Source: Lactiplantibacillus dongliensis (lineage in GTDB: Bacteria > Bacillota > Bacilli > Lactobacillales > Lactobacillaceae). Taken from it: a stretch of 64,000 nt of DNA. The stretch's first letter is position 1; every line of letters begins with the position of its first letter. The notes under the pieces were generated by a model, which was not told the DNA's origin, did no database searches, and saw nothing but the letters and a program-made list of their open reading frames with translations. Below are positions 1-8,487 of the stretch, piece by piece. The stretch is from positions 62,001 through 126,000 of the forward strand of contig NZ_BJDK01000005.1 in NCBI RefSeq assembly GCF_005405105.1. The letters are read 5' to 3'. A program made the translations under genes and the position numbers.

Positions 1-443
1 TCGCCTTTTATCAACCAGATGCGGGCCTCAGCGCAATTGGGGCTGCCGCTGAAAAGGCGGGTTTAACGGCCTGGATTAAAACGTTACCGGATGGACTAGC
101 AACGAAGATTGGCGAGGGCGCCCGCGGAGTTAGTGGTGGTCAGGCGCAACGGATTGCGTTAGCGCGGGCATTCTTGGATAGTTCGCGGCGGATCTTGTTA
201 TTCGATGAACCGACTGCCCATCTAGATATTGAAACGGAAGCGGAATTAAAGCAAACGATTTTACCGGTGTTTAAAGATCACTTAGTCTTCTTTGCGACGC
301 ATCGTTTGCATTGGATCAACCAAATGGATTATGTACTCGTCATGGACCACGGCCGGATTGTTGAGCAAGGGACGCCAGCGCAACTAGCCGCGGCGGATGG
401 GGCATACGTCCGGTTACGGGATGAAATGGTAGGTGCCATCTAA
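1..443 (+). CDS. cydC: CydC-type ABC exporter, C-terminal ATPase part (5' truncated by window edge)
   Basis: Only the last 147 residues are in the window. They carry the end of an ABC nucleotide-binding domain: the signature VSGGQAQRIALARAFL (near positions 130-180), a Walker B ILLFDEPTAHLD followed by a D-loop, and the switch histidine in FFATHRLHW. In B. subtilis-type nomenclature CydC and CydD form the heterodimeric cysteine/glutathione exporter needed to assemble cytochrome bd oxidase. The stop overlaps the start of the next ABC half-transporter by one base (TAATG), so the two are translationally coupled, as in cydABCD operons. cydAB would be expected just upstream, outside the window. 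Assignment as the first of the pair comes from gene order. Confidence 0.85.
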   Translation, partial: AFYQPDAGLSAIGAAAEKAGLTAWIKTLPDGLATKIGEGARGVSGGQAQRIALARAFLDSSRRILLFDEPTAHLDIETEAELKQTILPVFKDHLVFFATHRLHWINQMDYVLVMDHGRIVEQGTPAQLAAADGAYVRLRDEMVGAI

Positions 444-2185
444 TGAAAAACTTTTTTGCAACCTTTAAACATGATACTTGGGTGATGCCGTATTTACGTA
501 AGTATAAAAAGTTATTGGCATTGACGCTATTTCTTGGGTTAATGACCTTCTTCTGCGGGTCAGCGTTGATGTTTAACTCGGGGTATTTGATTAGTAAAGC
601 GGCGCGTCATCCGTATAACATTCTGATGATCTACGTGCCGATTGTCTTGACACGGGCCTTCGGGATTGGGCGACCAGCGTTTCGTTATGCGGAACGGATC
701 ACCAGTCATAATTGGGTCTTACGGATTGTGTCTGATTTTCGTAAAAAGCTCTATCAAGCCGTTGAAAAACAAGCGGTCGCGATTCGACAAAACTTTCAGA
801 CCGGCGATGTGTTAAGCCTATTAGCTGATGACATCGACCATATTGAAAATCTCTATTTACGGACTGTTTTTCCAACCGTGATTGCCCTTGTGATGTACGT
901 GTTGATCGTGTTAGCGCTGGGGGTCTTTAGTTGGTGGTTTGGCTTGCTGATGCTACTGATGCTAGGTCTGATTGTGATCGTGATGCCGTTATTGTCAGTG
1001 TTAGTGAACGGTGCCCGTGAAACGCGCAGTCGTCAAATTCAACAGACGTTTTATACTCAACTGACTGATGCAGTGATGGGATTAGGTGATTGGCTAATCT
1101 CCGGTCGGCAACAAGCCTTTAATGACCGGCAAACGGCGCCGATTGATCAGATTTCTAGTTTGCGACGCGCTGATCACCAATTCCAGTGGTGGCGTGATTT
1201 TACCATTCAGCTTATTTTTGGCGTGATTTGCCTGGCATTGATTATTTGGAGTAGCTTTGCATGGACCCAGAATCAGGCTAATGCTAACTGGATTGCGGCC
1301 TTTGTGCTATCCGTCTTCCCGTTAGTCGATGCCTTTCAATCGGTCAGCCAAGGGGTCAGTGAATGGCCCAGTTATCAACGGTCGATCGTGCGGGTTAATC
1401 AGCTGGATACTAAGCCAATCGATCAACAGGATCAAACCGTGTTAACCGAACCGTTTAGTCAATTGCAAGTAGCTAAGCTTGAGTTTACGTATCCAGAGGG
1501 GACCCGGCCCATCTTTAAGCAGCTAAGCTTGACGTTAAAAGCTGGTGAAAAGGTCGCGTTATTAGGGCCTTCCGGGACGGGTAAAAGTACCCTATTGAAG
1601 CTCATCTTGGGTGACTTACAACCGAATGCGGGGACGGTGCAACTGAATGATATTCCGATTGCGCGACTACAAAATGAACGGGCCCAGTTATTTGGAGTTT
1701 TGGATCAGCAGCCGTATTTGTTTAATACGACGATTATGAATAATGTTCGGATGGGAAATTTAAAAGCGACCGATGACCAAGTGAAGGCGGCGTTAAAGGC
1801 GGTTGAATTGGACCACCTGATTGATTCGTTACCGGATGGTTATGAGACGGTGGTTGAAGAAGGCGGGGCCCGCTTTTCGGGCGGTGAACGCCAACGGTTA
1901 GCTTTAGCGCGGATCTTATTGCAAGATGCACCGATTATTATCTTGGATGAGCCAACGGTTAGCTTGGATCCAATCACAGAAGCCCATCTTTTAGCAACCG
2001 TGTTTAGTGTCTTGCAAGATAAGACGATTCTATGGGTGACCCATCATTTAGCCGGAATTAATTATGTCGATCAGGTCCGCTTCTTGGAAGCCGGGCAGTT
2101 CGATATGGCCGGCACCCCGCAAGAATTATATGCGAGTGCCCCACGGTTTAAACGGTTATATGATTTGGATCAGGGTCAGGAGTAG
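443..2185 (+). CDS. cydD: CydD-type ABC transporter (fused membrane and ATPase domains)
   Basis: This is a 580-residue half-transporter: an N-terminal six-helix exporter domain (about residues 20-310), then an ATPase domain with Walker A GPSGTGKST near residue 375, signature FSGGERQRLALAR near 478 and Walker B IIILDEPT near 498. The segment RAFGIGRPAFRYAERITSHN in the membrane domain is typical of this Cyd subunit (the E. coli CydC-like partner, called CydD in Gram-positives). It starts inside the stop codon of the preceding cydC. It works in the plasma membrane, exporting thiols for cytochrome bd maturation. No terminator directly follows; a family A repeat does. Confidence 0.88.
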   Translation: MKNFFATFKHDTWVMPYLRKYKKLLALTLFLGLMTFFCGSALMFNSGYLISKAARHPYNILMIYVPIVLTRAFGIGRPAFRYAERITSHNWVLRIVSDFRKKLYQAVEKQAVAIRQNFQTGDVLSLLADDIDHIENLYLRTVFPTVIALVMYVLIVLALGVFSWWFGLLMLLMLGLIVIVMPLLSVLVNGARETRSRQIQQTFYTQLTDAVMGLGDWLISGRQQAFNDRQTAPIDQISSLRRADHQFQWWRDFTIQLIFGVICLALIIWSSFAWTQNQANANWIAAFVLSVFPLVDAFQSVSQGVSEWPSYQRSIVRVNQLDTKPIDQQDQTVLTEPFSQLQVAKLEFTYPEGTRPIFKQLSLTLKAGEKVALLGPSGTGKSTLLKLILGDLQPNAGTVQLNDIPIARLQNERAQLFGVLDQQPYLFNTTIMNNVRMGNLKATDDQVKAALKAVELDHLIDSLPDGYETVVEEGGARFSGGERQRLALARILLQDAPIIILDEPTVSLDPITEAHLLATVFSVLQDKTILWVTHHLAGINYVDQVRFLEAGQFDMAGTPQELYASAPRFKRLYDLDQGQE

Positions 2186-2276
2186 ACTAATGTTGGTCTT
2201 GGAAATAATTGGCGATCCATAGTAGCGGCGGTTGTCTTAGCTGATTGTGATCCAACTAGCAGCAGATGGAAAAGCA

Positions 2277-2679
2277 CGCTTGGTGCTAGTTGAAATTGCC
2301 GCCTGCCGGTTGGTTACTAAAACGCTAGAACGCCATGGGCCATTTTGAAGCCAAAGCCCGGTCTTCAAAGCTGGCCTTGGCCTAAGTCCGAGCAGACCAC
2401 TCGCACTAAGGCCAACGACACGGCTGAGCATTTTAGGAACCAACCTCTCGGCTAAATAACTGAACTGAAAGTAATCAATCGTTAATTTTTCAATTCCCGG
2501 TAGTTAATGTCGGGCGGGCCAGAATTGGCTCAGTGGTGTCGTCTATCTTGGCCGGTGATTTTCCGACTTAGATAAAGCCCGGCTTTTGAGACCGCTTTTT
2601 GGCTCAAAAACGAGGCCACCACGTTCCAGCCGATTCTGGCCCAACCAGAGTGGCAATTTAAACCAACTAGCACCAAGCA
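2277..2679. repeat. Family A intergenic repeat, near-complete copy (MITE-like)
   Basis: The element is bounded by inverted ends: GCTTGGTGCTAGTTG at the left (2278-2292) and CAACTAGCACCAAGC at the right. Internally it has two long imperfect palindromes, one around ATTTTAGGAACCAACC and one around CCACGTTCCAGCCGATTCTGG. It lies in the opposite orientation to the copy at 43125-43473. The flanks share 7 of 9 bases (GGAAAAGCA and AGAAAAGCC), possibly a decayed target duplication. It fills the gap between cydD and the nitric oxide reductase gene. Short open frames inside it are not considered genes. Confidence 0.75.
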
Positions 2680-2682
2680 TAG

Positions 2683-2721
2683 AAAAGCCCCAACGACGCA
2701 TTGAAGGTCGTTGGGGCTTTT
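2683..2721. terminator. Bidirectional intrinsic terminator
   Basis: A 15-bp stem, AAAAGCCCCAACGAC paired with GTCGTTGGGGCTTTT, has T runs on both strands. It sits 34 bp past the stop of the reverse-strand nitric oxide reductase gene and also ends rightward transcription from cydD. Confidence 0.85.
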
Positions 2722-2754
2722 GTTAGTTTAAACGATTAGCTGAAGTGTCAAAAC

Positions 2755-5052
2755 TTACTTAATATCATAGTCAACTGGATTAATTTCCTTGGAGGCTTTC
2801 TTTAAGTGGAACATCGCTCGGAAGAAAATAACTAGAATAATGACGACACCCGCGGTAAAGATAATATCTGGGACTGAACGGGCGATCGTCAGTCCTTGAA
2901 TGATCGGTTCCTTGTAGAAGCTGGCTTGCCGGGCATGCCAGTAGCCGAATTGAAGGGCGTCTTTTAGTTGTAAGTAGCCCATCGGCATTAAGGTGACAAA
3001 GGTCATACCGGCTAGGCCGATGTTAAAGGCCCAACAAGACCACTTGATCCAGCGCTCCACTTTAGGTGTCCAGAATTCTGGCTTAGTTAAGTGCCGCATT
3101 GCAAAGAGCATAATGGCAATTGAGAAGAAGCCGTAAACACCAGCCATTGATCCATGGGCATGAGCGGACGTCCACTGAGTCCCATGTTCAAAGAAGTTGA
3201 TTGCCGGTGCATTGATTAAGAAGCCTAATGCCCCAGCACCAATGGCGTTCCAGAGTCCAGTTGAGACGAGGAACATAAAGGTCCCTTTGTATGGGAAGTC
3301 GCGTTTACTTTCGCGATAGACCCGGTAATGGGTATAAGCTTCCCAAACCAATAGGCACAGTGGGATAACTTCAAGTGCGGAGAAGCAGGACCCTAAGGCG
3401 AGCCAAATGGCATGATCGCCTTCCCAGAAGTAGTGATGGCCCATACCAACAACACCGGTTCCCAATAGTAAGATCAACTGGAAGTAAAGGGCGCGAATCG
3501 TTGATTTGATCGTGGTTAACTTCATATCGACCAATAAATAGCCAATTAAAATAACGGCAAACGATTCAAAGATCCCTTCGACCCACAGATGGACAATCCA
3601 CCAACGCCAGTAATCAGCAAAAGTAACGTGGGAGTTTGGCAAGATGAAAAGTGATGCCAAGTAAAAGGCCGGAATAGCAACTGAACCGGCTAAGAGTAAT
3701 TGTAGTAAGCGTGATCGATCGAGGTTCTTTTTAATCTTAATCGCCGGTAAGAAACCACGACAAAGAATGATAACCCAGAGCACCATGCCGACAATAAACA
3801 GAATTTGCCAGAACTTACCCATCTCGGCATATTCCCAGCCATAATGGCCAAAGATCCACCACTTGTTATTGATGATGCCAAGTGATGAGCCCCATTCACC
3901 GAGCATTGAACCAGCCACGACTACTAAGAGGGCATAGAACAATGTGTCGACTAAGAAGCCTTGTCGTTTGGGTTCGCGACCTAAGACGCGTGGCGTGATA
4001 TAGATCCCGGTGGCTAACCAGGCCGTTGCAATCCAGAAAATAACAAGTTGCAAGTGCCAAGTCTTGGCTAAGTTAAACGGCCAAATGTTCTGTAGCGGAA
4101 TCCCAAAGAATCCATTTTCAACGTAGTAATGCGCCAGGAGTTCCCCCAACATAACTTGAATAAAGAACATTAGCATGACGATTAGGAAGTACTTTGCCGC
4201 CTTACGTTGCGAGCTAGTGATGGGTTCATCCGTTTTAATGGTCCCCATGTCGCGGTAATCGAGGGTGTATTCCATATCGAAGTGGTAACGCTTGTAGAAG
4301 TAGATGACGATACCAACACCAGCGACCAGTAAGGCAACGGATAGCGCTGTCCAGACCATGGCTTCTGGTAACATCACGTTGCCAGCATCTAAATCATAGG
4401 GCCAGTTATTCGTATAGGAATAAGTCTGACCAGGACGATTGGTTGAAGATAACCAGGCGCCCCAGAAGAAGAAGTAAGTCAATTGGTCGATCTTATCACC
4501 ATGGGTCATAAAGTCGTCCGTATTGTTTTTGATCATATTTTCAGGCATGCCGGCTTCATGGGGGTTGTTCCGGAATTCATGTCGATAGTAGCGGGTCAAA
4601 TGTTGCAGCCCAGCAGTTTGGGCGGTGGTTAAGGTCAATTGATCCTTCGCCTGTGAGTAACGATTCTGACGAATTTCGGCTTTGACCTTGCCACGAATAC
4701 CGGCTTTTTGCTCGGTAGATAATTGCTTAAATGTCTGGTTATATTGCTTCTGGCTGTAGTATTGGTACATGCCACGTAAGTAAATGTGTAAGGCCTGGGC
4801 GGTATAGTCCGGGCCAAAATAAGTGCCGTTACCTAAATAACTACCATAATCGGTCAACCCGTATTTTTCATAAACGGCTTGTCCAGAAATTAATTGCTGC
4901 TTAGTGACAATCGTGGTGCCACTTTCATCGACAATTCGCGATGGCCGCGGGGCTTCATTTTTAAAAATCAGCAGTCCGCCGGCAATCAATATTGAAAATG
5001 CGATGACTAACACCCATAGCAGCGTCTTGTTCAAACGTTTGTATGTTGTCAT
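2755..5052 (-). CDS. norB: Quinol-dependent nitric oxide reductase (qNOR, single subunit)
   Basis: The protein has 765 residues, the usual size for a single-subunit qNOR. It has an N-terminal membrane anchor (residues 10-30), an extracytoplasmic domain to about residue 225, then some 12-13 membrane helices of the haem-copper oxidase superfamily. Histidine ligand motifs are visible: HLWVEGIFE near residue 487, GMGHHYFWEG near 540 and SAHAHGSMAGVYGFF near 634. The glutamates typical of NORs replace the oxidase Tyr/Cu pattern. The enzyme takes electrons from reduced quinone and reduces 2 NO to N2O, detoxifying NO. It stands as a single gene between cydCD and the menaquinone genes, which fits shared use of the quinone pool. 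The start is preceded by TTTGGAGG on the reverse strand. Confidence 0.92.
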   Translation of the reverse strand: MTTYKRLNKTLLWVLVIAFSILIAGGLLIFKNEAPRPSRIVDESGTTIVTKQQLISGQAVYEKYGLTDYGSYLGNGTYFGPDYTAQALHIYLRGMYQYYSQKQYNQTFKQLSTEQKAGIRGKVKAEIRQNRYSQAKDQLTLTTAQTAGLQHLTRYYRHEFRNNPHEAGMPENMIKNNTDDFMTHGDKIDQLTYFFFWGAWLSSTNRPGQTYSYTNNWPYDLDAGNVMLPEAMVWTALSVALLVAGVGIVIYFYKRYHFDMEYTLDYRDMGTIKTDEPITSSQRKAAKYFLIVMLMFFIQVMLGELLAHYYVENGFFGIPLQNIWPFNLAKTWHLQLVIFWIATAWLATGIYITPRVLGREPKRQGFLVDTLFYALLVVVAGSMLGEWGSSLGIINNKWWIFGHYGWEYAEMGKFWQILFIVGMVLWVIILCRGFLPAIKIKKNLDRSRLLQLLLAGSVAIPAFYLASLFILPNSHVTFADYWRWWIVHLWVEGIFESFAVILIGYLLVDMKLTTIKSTIRALYFQLILLLGTGVVGMGHHYFWEGDHAIWLALGSCFSALEVIPLCLLVWEAYTHYRVYRESKRDFPYKGTFMFLVSTGLWNAIGAGALGFLINAPAINFFEHGTQWTSAHAHGSMAGVYGFFSIAIMLFAMRHLTKPEFWTPKVERWIKWSCWAFNIGLAGMTFVTLMPMGYLQLKDALQFGYWHARQASFYKEPIIQGLTIARSVPDIIFTAGVVIILVIFFRAMFHLKKASKEINPVDYDIK

Positions 5053-5083
5053 TTCTTTGCCTCCAAAGTAATCAGTTTAGTTA

Positions 5084-5158
5084 ACTGATCTGGCCACCCC
5101 CAGCGGATAGATCAGTCAACTGCATTAATAGCATAAAACGTTTCCAATGATTTGTAAA
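5084..5158 (-). promoter_or_regulatory. norB promoter region with cre-like site and 5' UTR inverted repeat
   Basis: On the reverse strand, TTTACA (5153-5158) and TATGCT (5130-5135) are spaced by 17 bp. A cre-like sequence, ATAAAACGTTTCCA (5133-5146, 12 of 14 matches to TGWAARCGYTWNCW read on the plus strand), overlaps the promoter. Between promoter and gene lies an 8-bp inverted repeat, ACTGATCT (5084-5091) with AGATCAGT (5109-5116), which could be a hairpin or an operator. Control by CcpA is inference. Confidence 0.4.
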
Positions 5159-5232
5159 TAACTAATTTATATGAAATTTTAAATACTTTTGGAATAAAAT
5201 TGATCGATGGACGTTAAAATCAAGCTTTATTT

Positions 5233-5447
5233 GATTAGCTTGAGATTGCCACGCTGGTTAGCTCAGAATTGACTGGCATGTGGGGATTACGTTTGCGAGT
5301 CCGAAAGCAGGGAGGATCGAAGGCACAAAATCACGACTAAGATAAACGACATCACTGGGCCAGGGCCAGTTTTGAAGACTACTCAGTCTGAGGCTTCAAA
5401 ATGGTCATAGCGTGTCAGTGTTTTAGAAACTACCGCCAAACGTCAAC
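5233..5447. repeat. Family A repeat, degenerate copy
   Basis: Scattered blocks match the family: ATTGCCACGCTGGTT, GACTAAGATAAACGACA, and a distal arm with CAAAATGGTCATAGCGTG followed by TTTTAGAAACTACC. Both terminal inverted repeats are lost. Confidence 0.55.
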
Positions 5448-5478
5448 AAAAAGACGAGCTAGTGATACTTAGCTCGTC
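5448..5478 (-). terminator. Terminator of the polyprenyl diphosphate synthase gene
   Basis: Read on the reverse strand, GACGAGCTA and TAGCTCGTC form a 9-bp stem with an 8-base loop, followed by TTTTTG. It lies about 70 bp beyond the stop. Confidence 0.8.
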
Positions 5479-5550
5479 GGTGGTCTCAGATGATTTAATT
5501 GGTTGATCTAGATGGCGCAACGGGTACAGGTTGACATGACCGGGACCGTT

Positions 5551-6528
5551 TTAATGATTGCGAATTAATAATTGTGTGACAAGCTGGCGGAGCGTCTGTT
5601 GGGTCGTTCCTGCCGGCAATTGATTGATTAAGCTCAGGGCGTGTTGGGTATATTGCGTTGCTAATTGTTGTGCCTGAGTGACACCACCCAAGGCAACGAC
5701 TTGATCACGAATCGCCAATAGATCAGTATCGGTGGCGGTCGTCCCGGGCATTGGTAATTGCCGTGCTAAGCTAGCGTCAGCTTGCAGCGCATAAATCAGT
5801 GGCAGCGAGTAAACCCCATCGCGCAAGTCCGTTAACGGTAATTTATGAGTGAGTTGTTCGTCGCCCGTGTAATCGAGGATATCGTCTAGCATCTGGTAAG
5901 CTAAGCCCAGTTGTTGGCCAATTTGTGCACCGAGGTCAACGATTGCTTGGGGCGCTTGGGCGAGCTGGGCCCCTTGTTGGCAACTTAAACTAAATAGCCG
6001 TGCAGTCTTACCAGCGGCGACTTTTAAGTAGTCATTAAGGCTAGTTTGGGGGTGAAAGTTATGGGCCATTTGATCAAGCTCACCTTGGAGAATCCCGCGC
6101 ATGGCCGCAACATTGCGTTGGATATCAGTCGTCGTTCGTGCGGAAGCAACCACTAGATCAAAGTAACATGTAAACAAGAGGTCACCGGCGTAGATGGCGT
6201 TGCGTTGACCATAGTCTTGATGAATGGTCGTGACGTGTCGCCGTTCTGGACTTTCGTCAATCACGTCGTCATGAATTAAGGTGGCGACGTGTAAAAGTTC
6301 CATTGCCGCTGCCCCAGCTTGTAATCGGTCAGCGGCTTGATCCGCGCCAAATTGACTGAATAAGTAAAAGAATCCTGGTCGTAAAAGTTTGCCGCCAGCC
6401 TGCAGTAAGGCGTGTACCCGAGCGTTGATGGCGGGATTATCTATGTTAACATGTGCCAATAGGTAGGGCTTTAACGCCGCTAGTTGCGCATGAATCTGTG
6501 TATCTGGTTGCCAAATCGTTTGAATCAT
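5551..6528 (-). CDS. Long-chain trans-polyprenyl diphosphate synthase (menaquinone side chain)
   Basis: A 325-residue prenyltransferase. The substrate-binding GKLLRP is at 46-51, the first aspartate-rich motif DDVID at 87-91 and the second DDILD at 216-220; both bind Mg2+ and the diphosphates. It condenses isopentenyl diphosphate units in the cytoplasm to make the heptaprenyl/octaprenyl-type tail that MenA attaches to DHNA. The gene is divergent from menA with a 121-bp intergenic promoter region, which supports a joint role. It is the catalytic subunit of the HepT/IspB class; the exact chain length cannot be read from sequence alone, so no symbol is given. Confidence 0.88.
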   Translation of the reverse strand: MIQTIWQPDTQIHAQLAALKPYLLAHVNIDNPAINARVHALLQAGGKLLRPGFFYLFSQFGADQAADRLQAGAAAMELLHVATLIHDDVIDESPERRHVTTIHQDYGQRNAIYAGDLLFTCYFDLVVASARTTTDIQRNVAAMRGILQGELDQMAHNFHPQTSLNDYLKVAAGKTARLFSLSCQQGAQLAQAPQAIVDLGAQIGQQLGLAYQMLDDILDYTGDEQLTHKLPLTDLRDGVYSLPLIYALQADASLARQLPMPGTTATDTDLLAIRDQVVALGGVTQAQQLATQYTQHALSLINQLPAGTTQQTLRQLVTQLLIRNH

Positions 6529-6649
6529 TCACCGTCACCCCGTTGGCGCAGGACATCAAAACTTGCAGCCCTACGCATTCTAAAATACAATCTAACTTAA
6601 AGGTACAAATAACTATTAAAGTTGTCAATCAAAAAGGGGGAGTCGGTCC

Positions 6650-7561
6650 TTGAAACCGAAAGTTTTTTTAGAGTTTGTGGAGATCAAATCGCTGATTGCC
6701 AGTGTTTTACCATTTGTTCTAGGGAGTTTGTACGCGATTTATAATTATCATCAAGTTCATTTAGGTTATTTAGCCCTATTTTTTGTCGCGTCATCGTTAT
6801 TCCATATGGCGACCAATGCGAATGATAATTACCAAGACTTTTTACATGCGCCACGGGATGCTGATAATCAGGAGTTCCTAGAGGAGACGAACGTGGTCGG
6901 GGTTAATCAGATCTCGATTGGTCAGGCGCGGACCATTACGTTTGGCTTAGCTGGGGTGTCGTTGGTCTTAGGGCTATGGCTCGTCACGCGGACTGGTTTG
7001 CCGTTGTTATGGATGGGGTTATATTCATACGCGGTCGGTTATTTTTATGCCGGTGGTCCCAAACCAATTTCGACTGGTCCGTTTGGGGAGTTTTTCTCTG
7101 GATTTACGATGGGTTTTATGATTTTCTGGATTGCAGTGTTTATTAACACCTATGACGTAACCACAATAACGTGGCTGTCGAGTTTTCAAGTCTTGGTGGC
7201 GGCCGGATTAGCTATTTTTGCAATATCAAACATTATGTTGGCCAATAATATCTGCGATATGGCAGAAGACATTGCGCTAGGCCGGCATACGATTCTTTAT
7301 TATTTGGGTAAACCGGTCATGTTGCGAGTGTTTGCCTGGAGTTATGTGGCTGGCTATCTGTGCTTAGTCGCGGCGGTATGGCTAGGGGTGTTGCCACCAT
7401 TAAGCTTGTTGACACTGGTTAGTGCAATTCCAGTGTATAAAAACACACGGTTGTTCTTACAGAAACAAGTTAAACGCGAAACGTTTATCTTAGCAATTAA
7501 GAATGCGACGATTATTTGTTTGTCATTTGCGGTGTTTATGGGGTTAGGATTGTTGGTTTAG
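6650..7561 (+). CDS. menA: 1,4-dihydroxy-2-naphthoate polyprenyltransferase (UbiA family)
   Basis: A 303-residue integral membrane protein with about eight helices. The two UbiA aspartate motifs are present: NANDNYQD at 56-63 and DMAED at 203-207. It transfers the polyprenyl chain to DHNA to form demethylmenaquinone. Translation begins at a TTG (6650), supported by an unusually strong AAAAAGGGGGAG site 8 bases upstream; no better ATG is available. It faces the polyprenyl diphosphate synthase gene. Many lactic acid bacteria keep menA but lack a full menaquinone pathway and take up precursors; this window does not decide that point. Confidence 0.9.
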   Translation: MKPKVFLEFVEIKSLIASVLPFVLGSLYAIYNYHQVHLGYLALFFVASSLFHMATNANDNYQDFLHAPRDADNQEFLEETNVVGVNQISIGQARTITFGLAGVSLVLGLWLVTRTGLPLLWMGLYSYAVGYFYAGGPKPISTGPFGEFFSGFTMGFMIFWIAVFINTYDVTTITWLSSFQVLVAAGLAIFAISNIMLANNICDMAEDIALGRHTILYYLGKPVMLRVFAWSYVAGYLCLVAAVWLGVLPPLSLLTLVSAIPVYKNTRLFLQKQVKRETFILAIKNATIICLSFAVFMGLGLLV

Positions 7562-7591
7562 GAGAAATCAATAGGTATTGAGACGCAGTGA

Positions 7592-7793
7592 TGATATACT
7601 AATCTTAGTTAGAGGGGGTCGGTTAATACCCGGTCAAGATAATTATCATACCCGTGCGTATGATGTCTGGTTTCACGTTTTAGCCGTAAACGTGATTGTT
7701 GTTATATCTGTGCATATAACGTTGTTCCTTGACCAACATAAAATTAACCAACAGAGTGTTGACGTTTTGCTTTGAAGCGCCAACGCTCTTTTT
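7592..7793 (+). ncRNA. Candidate structured RNA: extended -10 promoter, three-hairpin junction, terminator
   Basis: An extended -10 (TGATATACT, 7592-7600) precedes a sequence that folds by eye into nested perfect stems. GGTTAAT (7621-7627) pairs with ATTAACC (7743-7749). Inside it GGTCAAG (7632-7638) pairs with CTTGACC (7728-7734), enclosing three hairpins: 7645-7664 (7-bp stem, loop CCGTGC), 7673-7695 (8-bp stem) and 7701-7720 (7-bp stem, loop CTGTGC). A terminator follows (AGAGTGTTG / CAACGCTCT, T5 at 7789-7793). Two of the loops share CYGTGC. The open frame running across it is not credible as a gene. I do not recognise the class. It lies between menA and a disrupted nuclease-like gene. 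Confidence 0.6.
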
Positions 7794-7819
7794 CTATCCA
7801 AAGTTTCTGGGGGAGAACA

Positions 7820-8439
7820 ATGGATCATTATACGTTTAGAAAGTTTGATTTAGAACTAGATCAAAGGCATAAATATAATATGAAAAATGTTCAGCAGGCT
7901 TATCTTTTTTTGAAAGCTGAGGTTTATCTATACCAATATTGCTATGTCTATGCTGGAAATAAGACAATTAAATTTGCAACTAACCGGGCTGATTTTATGC
8001 ATTTGTGCGGTGTGGGTTATCAGGGAAAAATCCAAGAGAGCATTTTTTGCGAGATTTAGAGGCTGGTAGCATTAACTATGGAAAGTTGTTAGTTCACGCA
8101 GATGGGACCACTGCATTAAAGTTTCAAGTCATTGGTGCTGTTCATTATTTATTTGATTCATTGGAAATAATCATTGATGATCAACGAACGGTAAAATTTT
8201 CTTTTGATTACGATGCTCAATTAGCAACGCGACGAAAAATTGTGAGCCTAGGATTAAAGAAAATCAAAACGCTATACGTACCAATCACGCTACTGAGTAG
8301 TCAAGGCAAAAATATGAAATTACGTGGCCAGCCTGTACTTGGGATTTTTAGGAAAAATCGTGTGACAGGTCATTGTGAAACGATTATTCAAGCAAAAGCG
8401 CTAGTTTGCAAATTGCCAGTAGAAAGTTATTTCAGGTAA
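7820..8439 (+). pseudogene. Frameshifted gene, PBECR4-like nuclease-type protein (tentative)
   Basis: The frame begins at ATG 7820 behind GGGGGAG and reads well to about residue 70 (FMHLCGVGYQGK), then hits a stop at 8057-8059. The sequence continues sensibly one frame over (NPREHFLRDLEAGSINYGK onward) to 8439. One extra A in the A5 run at 8026-8030 would restore a protein of about 206 residues, so a 1-base deletion is the simplest explanation. The pattern F-HL-G, DGTT-K and YVPITLL recalls PBECR4-type phage/nuclease domains of lactobacilli; that name is a guess. A sequencing error in the A run cannot be excluded. Confidence 0.55.
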
Positions 8440-8440
8440 A

Positions 8441-8482
8441 AAAACAGTGTCGAACCTAGGTTAAAAGGTTCGACACTGTTTT
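8441..8482. terminator. Bidirectional terminator
   Basis: AAAACAGTGTCGAACCT and AGGTTCGACACTGTTTT form a 17-bp perfect stem with an 8-base loop. It serves the disrupted gene on the left and the reverse-strand oxidoreductase on the right. Confidence 0.9.
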
Positions 8483-8487
8483 ATGAT

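Noticed and set aside
2237-2443. Short reverse frame beside cydD
   Set aside because: It lies within the family A element and matches other copies at DNA level only, with frames not preserved.
6453-6653. Open frame overlapping the start of the polyprenyl synthase and menA
   Set aside because: It covers the divergent promoter and contradicts two well-supported genes.
7578-7775. A 65-codon open frame over the structured RNA
   Set aside because: It has no ribosome site, an unlikely composition and coincides with perfect nested stems ending in a terminator, so RNA is the better reading.
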